This document shows, in pieces, positions 5,864-10,561 of a stretch of DNA of 10,561 nucleotides. The position numbers and the translations under genes were made by a program. Under the pieces are notes generated by a model. It saw only the letters and a list, made by a program, of their open reading frames with translations, was not told the DNA's origin and ran no database searches. Within the stretch, counting starts at the first letter, position 1; every line of letters starts with the position of its first letter. Source of the stretch: an uncultured Paracoccaceae bacterium. GTDB taxonomy: Bacteria > Pseudomonadota > Alphaproteobacteria > Rhodobacterales > Rhodobacteraceae. The stretch covers positions 1 to 10,561 of the forward strand of contig CAKZNY010000023.1 of assembly GCA_937132145.1 (NCBI GenBank). Direction: 5' to 3'.

Positions 5864-6948
5864 CCGAGCTAACCGAAGTCCTTAAATCCCGCATTGCCGA
5901 GGCTGGCCCGATCAGCGTTGCCGAATACATGCACATTTGCCTAAGCGACCCGACGCACGGCTATTACACCACCCGTGACCCCTTCGGTCCTGACGGCGAT
6001 TTTGTCACCGCCCCCGAAGTCAGCCAGATGTTTGGCGAGATGCTGGCCCTTTGGCTTATCCAGACTTGGGTTGACCAAGGCCGCCCTGAAAAATTCGCAC
6101 TGGTGGAACTAGGACCGGGCCGCGGCACATTGATGTTAGACATCCTTCGCACCGCGGCAGCAATGACATCTTTTCTCGAGGCCGCTGAAATCTGGCTGGT
6201 CGAAACAAGCCCTGCCATGCGCCGCAAACAGGCCGCGACTTTGATATTGGAGGGGACGCCGAACTGGGTGAACACCGTCGAAGAGCTGCCCGATCTACCA
6301 TTGTTCCTCGTAGCGAACGAGTTCTTCGATGCCCTGCCAATCCACCAGTTCAGCCCCAGCGACGCTGGCTGGCGGGAACGTATGGTTGATGTGGTCGACG
6401 GCAAACTGGCCTTCACGCTTGGTCGCCCGACACCAAATGCCGACCTTGACGAATTCTTCACGGGCCTGCCGGAAAACCTGTTTGCCGAAGTCTCCTATGT
6501 CGGAGAAAACGTCGCGGCCACCATTGGCGACCACATCGCCAAACACGGCGGCGTGGCCTTGATAATTGATTACGGCGAATGGGACGGCGCAGGCGACACC
6601 TTGCAGGCGGTTAAAAACCACGATTCCGTTAACGAACTGGACCACCCCCACGGCGAGGCCGACGTAACCGCCCACGTAAACTTCGCCGCCCTCGCGCGCG
6701 CAGCGGGTGCCGCACGAACAGAAGGCCTCGCCCCGCAAGGCACCTTCCTGGAACGCATCGGCATCAACCAGCGTGCCCAAACTTTGGCAGGCGGTGCAGA
6801 TAAAAACATCGTCGAGGAAATCGGCTCGGCCCACCACCGCCTGACACACCCCGAAGAAATGGGGACTTTGTTCAAAGTCATGGCGATCATCCACAAAGAC
6901 GCGCCGCTCGCCCCCGGATTCGAAGACAATGCTGAACCACCTGAGTGA
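5860..6948 (+). CDS. SAM-dependent methyltransferase, MidA/NDUFAF7 family (COG1565)
   Basis: A 362-residue class I methyltransferase of the MidA/NDUFAF7 family. Mitochondrial members methylate an arginine of the NDUFS2 subunit during assembly of respiratory complex I; the bacterial substrate is not established. Motifs in order are SVAEYMHICLSDPTHGYY (19-36), GDFVTAPEVSQMFGE (46-60) and the SAM-binding LVELGPGRGT (81-90). After these come VANEFFDALPIHQ (151-163), IIDYGE (235-240), EADVTAHVNFAAL (266-278), QGTFLERIGI (293-302) and MGTLFKVMAI (334-343). All the landmark motifs of the family are intact. The start overlaps the lgt stop (ATGA) and the 3' end overlaps pgeF by 20 bp, so it sits in the middle of a tightly coupled three-gene operon. 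An alphaproteobacterial role in complex I assembly is plausible but inferred. Confidence 0.93.
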   Translation: MTELTEVLKSRIAEAGPISVAEYMHICLSDPTHGYYTTRDPFGPDGDFVTAPEVSQMFGEMLALWLIQTWVDQGRPEKFALVELGPGRGTLMLDILRTAAAMTSFLEAAEIWLVETSPAMRRKQAATLILEGTPNWVNTVEELPDLPLFLVANEFFDALPIHQFSPSDAGWRERMVDVVDGKLAFTLGRPTPNADLDEFFTGLPENLFAEVSYVGENVAATIGDHIAKHGGVALIIDYGEWDGAGDTLQAVKNHDSVNELDHPHGEADVTAHVNFAALARAAGAARTEGLAPQGTFLERIGINQRAQTLAGGADKNIVEEIGSAHHRLTHPEEMGTLFKVMAIIHKDAPLAPGFEDNAEPPE

Positions 6949-7687
6949 TCCAGACCTTACCCCAACACGCCACGGGTTTTTCACCCGCGAATTCGGCGTG
7001 TCGGACGGCATCTATGCTGGATTAAACTGCGGAACGGGTTCATCCGACGACCCCGCACTGGTCAAAATTAATCGCGCCCGCGCGACCCAAGCCGCAGGAT
7101 TGCCGAGCGGCGCATTGTTGTCACTCCATCAAGTCCACTCCAGCAAAGTGATTGAGGTAACCGCACCCGCTTGGCTTGGCGAACGCCCTAAAGCCGACGC
7201 AATGGTAACAAAAAATCCGCGAATCGGCCTAGGCATCCTGACCGCCGACTGCGCCCCTGTGTTGTTCTCGGACCCGAACGCCAAAGTCATCGGGGCCGCA
7301 CACGCAGGTTGGAAAGGTGCCATGAACGGCATCACCGAAAACACCATCGACGCCATGATCCGCCTTGGGGCAAACCGCGAGAACATCACGGCAGCAATCG
7401 GCCCTTGCATCAGCCAAGCAGCCTACGAGGTCGGACAAGAATTCTTTGAAACATTCGCCGTTGAGAACCCCGACTACACGCGGTTTTTCATCGATGGCAA
7501 GGGCGATAAAATGCAGTTCGATCTGCCATCGTTCGTGTTGCACCGCCTACGCGAAGCGGGCATAAAAACGGCCGCATGGGTCAACGAGTGCACCTATGCG
7601 ACGCCAAAGAAATACTATTCCTACCGCCGCACAACACATGCAGGCGAGCCGGATTACGGCCGCCTGATCTCGATCATCAGGCTTTAA
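6929..7687 (+). CDS. pgeF: Peptidoglycan editing factor PgeF (YfiH/laccase-domain family)
   Basis: A 252-residue member of the family once called polyphenol oxidase or multicopper laccase-like. In E. coli the protein (YfiH/PgeF) removes wrongly incorporated L-Ser from peptidoglycan precursors; related proteins act on purine nucleosides. The conserved metal/catalytic triad is present: His70 in SLHQVHS (65-71), Cys108 in TADCAPVLF (105-113) and His125 in AAHAGWKG (123-130). GPCISQAAYEVG (158-169) and the C-terminal TYATPKKYYSYRR (222-234) are also typical. The start overlaps the methyltransferase gene by 20 bp, indicating coupling. The TAA stop (7685-7687) overlaps the opposing regulator stop, so the two genes share 4 bp. 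Confidence 0.94.
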   Translation: MLNHLSDPDLTPTRHGFFTREFGVSDGIYAGLNCGTGSSDDPALVKINRARATQAAGLPSGALLSLHQVHSSKVIEVTAPAWLGERPKADAMVTKNPRIGLGILTADCAPVLFSDPNAKVIGAAHAGWKGAMNGITENTIDAMIRLGANRENITAAIGPCISQAAYEVGQEFFETFAVENPDYTRFFIDGKGDKMQFDLPSFVLHRLREAGIKTAAWVNECTYATPKKYYSYRRTTHAGEPDYGRLISIIRL

Positions 7688-8184
7688 GTCTGGTCAATCG
7701 CCCGCGCTTCGATAACGTCAAACGGCACACCCGGCTCGTCCTTCGCACAGCGGATCACTAACGAGGTCTTAACGCTGGCCACGTTGTCCGCCGAGGTCAA
7801 CTCTTCGGTCAAAAATTTCTGGAACGTGGATAGGTCCGGCGCGACGCACTTCAAAATGAAGTCAATCTCGCCATTAAGCATGTGGCATTCGCGCACAAAC
7901 GGCCAATCACGGGCCTTATTTTCAAATTCGGACAGGTCAACTTCGGCTTGCGAGTGCAGCCCAACCATGGCGAACACCTGCACCTCGAAACCCAGACTGC
8001 GGGCATTCACATCTGCATGATATCCCGTGATAAAACCGGCTTCTTCCAAGGACCGCACACGCCGCAAACAGGGCGGTGCGGAAATCCCGACGCGTGAGGA
8101 TAATTCCACATTCGTCATCCGGCCATCGGCCTGTAGTTCTGCGAGAATTTTCCGGTCAATCGGGTCGAGTTTACTGCCTGGCAT
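7684..8184 (-). CDS. Lrp/AsnC family transcriptional regulator
   Basis: A 166-residue Lrp/AsnC-type regulator. The N-terminal winged helix-turn-helix covers about residues 6-63: LDPIDRKILAELQADGRM, then recognition region ELSSRVGISAPPCLRRVRSL (27-46), then GFITGYHADV (50-59). The C-terminal RAM/ligand domain (about 68-145) includes VQVFAMVGL (68-76) and the glycine-turn GEIDFILKCVAPDL (105-118). Such proteins form dimers to octamers, bind amino acids, wrap DNA and usually control their own gene and a neighbour. Start ATG 8182-8184 has AGGAA about 7 nt upstream. It is divergent from trxB, with two phased 18-bp repeats between them, so autoregulation and trxB control are likely targets. The effector cannot be told from sequence. 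Confidence 0.93.
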   Translation of the reverse strand: MPGSKLDPIDRKILAELQADGRMTNVELSSRVGISAPPCLRRVRSLEEAGFITGYHADVNARSLGFEVQVFAMVGLHSQAEVDLSEFENKARDWPFVRECHMLNGEIDFILKCVAPDLSTFQKFLTEELTSADNVASVKTSLVIRCAKDEPGVPFDVIEARAIDQT

Positions 8185-8211
8185 AATTTTTCCTGCTCAT
8201 TTGATGTCCTC

Positions 8212-8240
8212 TTATTAGGTGAACCGCCACCCGGACGCAA
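8212..8240 (-). promoter_or_regulatory. Candidate promoter of the Lrp/AsnC gene
   Basis: On the minus strand TTGCGT (8235-8240), a 17-nt spacer and TAATAA (8212-8217) precede the gene. The -35 box overlaps the first 18-bp repeat, which would suit autorepression. Matches to consensus are modest (3/6 each). Confidence 0.3.
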
Positions 8241-8274
8241 TAATATTTCGCACAAACGCAACATTATTTCGCAC
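8236..8274. repeat. Two 18-bp direct repeats with 21-bp period: candidate operator pair
   Basis: CGCAATAATATTTCGCAC (8236-8253) and CGCAACATTATTTCGCAC (8257-8274) match at 16 of 18 positions. The period is 21 bp, two helical turns, so both copies face the same side of the DNA. Each contains an imperfect palindrome with GC...GC ends around an AT-rich centre, a form common for Lrp-family sites. They lie between the divergent Lrp-type gene and trxB, overlap the former's candidate -35, and end 11 bp before the candidate trxB -35. The repeats are seen; binding by the neighbouring regulator is inferred. Confidence 0.6.
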
Positions 8275-8285
8275 CTTTCAGCACC

Positions 8286-8314
8286 TTCACAGGCGGGGTC
8301 GCACGACCTATATA
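8286..8314 (+). promoter_or_regulatory. Candidate trxB promoter
   Basis: TTCACA (8286-8291; 5/6 of the -35 consensus), a 17-nt spacer and TATATA (8309-8314; 4/6 of the -10 consensus) would start transcription near 8321, about 24 nt before the trxB ATG. The two 18-bp repeats lie just upstream (about -85 to -47), where an activator could act. Confidence 0.5.
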
Positions 8315-8344
8315 CCTACCAACTCGAATTAAAAGGTTATCAAA

Positions 8345-9286
8345 ATGTCCAATACCCATCACACCCGCGTCCTTATTGTCGGCTCCGGTCCTGCCGGATA
8401 TACCGCTGGCGTTTACGCCTCGCGCGCCATGCTTGAGCCCACCCTTGTGCAAGGCATCCAGCCCGGCGGGCAGCTGACAATTACGACCGACGTGGAAAAC
8501 TGGCCCGGCTACAAAGAGATCCAAGGCCCCGACCTGATGATCCAGATGGAAGAACACGCCCGCGCTGCCGGCACCAACATCATCGCCGATCATATTATGT
8601 CGCTCGACCTGTCGAAACGTCCGTTCACGGCTATCGGTGACACCGGCACCACCTACACCGCCGACGCTGTAATCCTCGCGACTGGCGCCCAAGCCAAATG
8701 GTTGGGAATGCCGTCAGAAGAGAAATTCAAAGGCTTCGGAGTGTCGGCTTGCGCCACCTGTGACGGTTTCTTCTATCGCGGCCAAGACGTGGTCGTAATC
8801 GGCGGCGGCAACACCGCCGTTGAAGAGGCGCTGTTCCTGACCAACTTCGCCTCCAAAGTCACGCTGATCCACCGTCGCGACGAGTTGCGCTCAGAGAAAA
8901 TTCTGGAGCACCGCCTAATGAACAACCCCAAAATCGTACCCCTATGGTTTAACGAGTTGGAAGAGGTTTACGGCACAGACATGCCGCTCGGCGTTGAAGG
9001 CGTGAAAGTCAAAAACGTCAAAACCGGCGAAATCACCGACATACCCTGCAAAGGCGTGTTCATCGCCATCGGCCACGCGCCCGCCTCCGAATTGGTGAAA
9101 GACCAGCTGGAAACCCACATGGGGGGCTATGTTGTGACCAAACCTGACAGCACCGAAACCTCGATCCCGGGCGTGTTCGCAGCGGGTGATTTGACCGATT
9201 ACAAATACCGCCAAGCCGTGACTTCTGCGGGTATGGGGTGCATGGCGGCACTCGAAGCGGAACGCTTCCTCTCGGCAAAGGAATAA
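8345..9286 (+). CDS. trxB: Thioredoxin-disulfide reductase
   Basis: An FAD enzyme that passes electrons from NADPH to thioredoxin, maintaining cytoplasmic thiols and feeding ribonucleotide and PAPS reduction. The 313-residue length is typical of the low-Mr type. Domains in order are the FAD fold with GSGPAGYTAGVYA (13-25) and GIQPGGQL (37-44), then the NADPH domain with the redox pair Cys136/Cys139 in ACATCDG. These are followed by GGGNTAVEEA (153-162) and the NADPH-phosphate contact HRRDELR (176-182). The closing FAD motif is GVFAAGDLTDYKYRQ (276-290). The Shine-Dalgarno is modest (AAAGG, 8 nt before ATG). It is divergent from an Lrp/AsnC gene with phased repeats between them and is followed by a strong hairpin terminator, so it is probably monocistronic. 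Confidence 0.97.
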   Translation: MSNTHHTRVLIVGSGPAGYTAGVYASRAMLEPTLVQGIQPGGQLTITTDVENWPGYKEIQGPDLMIQMEEHARAAGTNIIADHIMSLDLSKRPFTAIGDTGTTYTADAVILATGAQAKWLGMPSEEKFKGFGVSACATCDGFFYRGQDVVVIGGGNTAVEEALFLTNFASKVTLIHRRDELRSEKILEHRLMNNPKIVPLWFNELEEVYGTDMPLGVEGVKVKNVKTGEITDIPCKGVFIAIGHAPASELVKDQLETHMGGYVVTKPDSTETSIPGVFAAGDLTDYKYRQAVTSAGMGCMAALEAERFLSAKE

Positions 9287-9382
9287 ACGGGATTTCATTC
9301 TGATTTCACAAGAAATGCCGCTATTACGTGTTTTTCGCCAAAATTAGCGTGTTAACATTGGTATTACACCATTATTGCGGAT

Positions 9383-9413
9383 AAACGGGACCAATCACAG
9401 GTCCCGTTTTCAT
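9383..9413 (+). terminator. Intrinsic terminator between trxB and sat, close to the sat start
   Basis: A perfect 10-bp stem, AAACGGGACC/GGTCCCGTTT (9383-9392 with 9400-9409), encloses a 7-nt loop and is followed by a T-rich stretch (TTTTCATTTCAATT). It lies about 97 bp after the trxB stop and only 24 bp before the sat ATG. It most likely ends trxB transcription. If the sat promoter is upstream of it, it would also act as a leader attenuator. Confidence 0.75.
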
Positions 9414-9432
9414 TTCAATTAACGAGAATAAA

Positions 9433-10561
9433 ATGCCAAACAAACCGCTTTCCCCGATCCCCGAACTTTACGTCTCTTACGACAGCGCCATGAAACTGAA
9501 GGTTGAGGCGGCGGAGCTGCCTAGCTGGGATCTGACCGCGCGTCAGCTTTGTGATATTGAATTGCTGATGAACGGTGGCTTCCATCCGCTCAAGGGATTC
9601 CTGAGCGAAGCGGACTACAACGGCGTCGTGAAAGACATGCGCCTTGCGGACGGGACGCTCTGGCCAATGCCGATCAACCTTGATGTATCGGACGATTTTG
9701 CAAAAACCGTTGAGCCGGGCCAAGATATCGCCCTGCGCGATGCCGAGGGGGTTATCCTCGCCATTCTATCCATCACTGACAAATGGTCGCCGGATAAATC
9801 GGTTGAGGCTGAGGGCGTGTTTGCTACAGACGATATCGCCCATCCTGCCGTGAACTACCTGCATAATACCGCCGGAAACACCTACCTCGGCGGGCCGATC
9901 ACCGGCATTCAGGCCCCTGTGCATTATGATTATCGCGGCCGCCGCAACACGCCCAATGAACTGCGCACATTCTTCCGCAAAATGGGTTGGCGCCGCGTTG
10001 TGGCCTTCCAGACCCGCAATCCGTTGCACCGCGCCCACCAGGAACTAACCTTCCGCGCGGCCAAAGAGGTTCAGGCCAACCTGTTGATCCATCCGGTCGT
10101 CGGCCTGACCAAACCGGGTGATATAGACCACTTCACCCGCGTGCGGTGCTACGAGGCGGTGCTGGATAAATATCCATCCTCCACCACCTCCCTGTCGCTG
10201 CTGAACCTCGCCATGCGTATGGGTGGCCCACGCGAGGCTGTCTGGCATGGCCTGATCCGCGCCAACCACGGCTGCACACACTTCATTGTGGGCCGCGATC
10301 ACGCCGGTCCGGGCAAGGATTCGAACGGTAACGACTTCTATGGCCCTTACGATGCACAAGAACTGTTTAGAAAGTATGAAGACGAGATCGGCGTCGAAAT
10401 GGTCGACTTCAAACACATGGTCTACGTGCAGGAAAAAGCCCAATACGAACCCATTGACGAAGTCGACAAGAACTTGACCGTCCTGAATATCTCGGGCACC
10501 GAACTGCGCCGTCGCCTGGCTGAGGGCCTCGATATTCCCGACTGGTTCTCGTACCCCGAAG
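9433..10561 (+). CDS. sat: Sulfate adenylyltransferase (ATP sulfurylase), 5' part; probably fused to APS kinase
   Basis: Activates sulfate with ATP to adenosine 5'-phosphosulfate, the first step of sulfate assimilation. The first 376 codons are present and the frame is open at the window edge. The N-terminal PUA-like domain covers about residues 1-165, with [13 protein letters not shown] (50-62). The catalytic nucleotidyltransferase domain carries [13 protein letters not shown] (192-204), which holds the HxxH-type ATP site His199/His202. It also has [11 protein letters not shown] (220-230), [10 protein letters not shown] (287-296) and [11 protein letters not shown] (352-362). This is the homo-oligomeric Sat type, not CysD/CysN. 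In Rhodobacteraceae such proteins normally continue into a C-terminal APS kinase domain making PAPS; that part would lie beyond the window. The start has a weak GAGA-like ribosome site (9424-9427). A terminator hairpin lies 24 bp upstream. Confidence 0.93.
   Translation, partial: MPNKPLSPIPELYVSYDSAMKLKVEAAELPSWDLTARQLCDIELLMNGGFHPLKGFLSEADYNGVVKDMRLADGTLWPMPINLDVSDDFAKTVEPGQDIALRDAEGVILAILSITDKWSPDKSVEAEGVFATDDIAHPAVNYLHNTAGNTYLGGPITGIQAPVHYDYRGRRNTPNELRTFFRKMGWRRVVAFQTRNPLHRAHQELTFRAAKEVQANLLIHPVVGLTKPGDIDHFTRVRCYEAVLDKYPSSTTSLSLLNLAMRMGGPREAVWHGLIRANHGCTHFIVGRDHAGPGKDSNGNDFYGPYDAQELFRKYEDEIGVEMVDFKHMVYVQEKAQYEPIDEVDKNLTVLNISGTELRRRLAEGLDIPDWFSYPE

Noticed and set aside
6295..7011. Minus-strand 238-residue open frame
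   Set aside because: Lies antisense to the methyltransferase and pgeF genes, which have complete family motifs; the frame is open because of codon bias.
1..10561. CRISPR array, transposase or toxin-antitoxin module
   Set aside because: No regularly spaced repeats of CRISPR size, no insertion-sequence transposase and no small paired genes were seen on either strand.

Overview
The window looks like a piece of chromosome from an alphaproteobacterium of the Rhodobacteraceae/Roseobacter kind. The reasons are the protein flavour, the gene order ubiK / lgt - MidA-type methyltransferase - pgeF, the divergent Lrp-type regulator and trxB pair, and an ATP sulfurylase of the type that is normally fused to APS kinase. 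GC content is moderate by eye. The genus cannot be fixed from sequence alone. Almost all genes are core housekeeping genes; the only accessory DNA is at the left edge.

Left edge (1-766). A tyrosine-recombinase integrase gene lies on the minus strand just downstream of a minus-strand tRNA-Arg(UCU) gene, the usual layout for a genomic island or prophage inserted in a tRNA 3' end. The integrase is broken by an exact 8-bp tandem duplication. Deleting one copy in silico restores a perfect reading frame to the window edge. The DNA between tRNA and integrase is AT-rich and holds a short tandem direct repeat that could be integrase arm sites.

Region 925-2631 (plus strand). A FabH-like 3-oxoacyl-ACP synthase III and thymidine kinase (tdk) are 3 bp apart, probably one operon. 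tdk meets csaA tail to tail with no base between the stop codons.

Region 2632-4872 (minus strand). In transcription order these are ubiK (ubiquinone biosynthesis accessory factor), a YbjN-domain protein, proC (proline synthesis) and csaA (tRNA-binding/chaperone-like). Intrinsic terminators follow ubiK and proC, so this is more than one transcript.

Region 4988-7687 (plus strand). lgt (lipoprotein maturation), a MidA/NDUFAF7-family methyltransferase and pgeF (peptidoglycan editing) form a tight operon with overlapping starts and stops. pgeF overlaps the stop of the opposing Lrp/AsnC regulator gene by 4 bp.

Region 7684-10561. The Lrp/AsnC regulator (minus) and trxB (plus) are divergent. Their intergenic region carries two near-identical 18-bp repeats exactly 21 bp apart, well placed as operators. 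After trxB there is a strong hairpin terminator only 24 bp before the start of sat, which runs off the right end. trxB (thiol redox) and sat (sulfate activation) both concern sulfur/thiol metabolism, but the hairpin separates them.

I do not see a clearly novel multi-gene system. The best leads are the duplication-broken integrase, the phased operator pair between the Lrp-type gene and trxB, and the hairpin in the sat leader.
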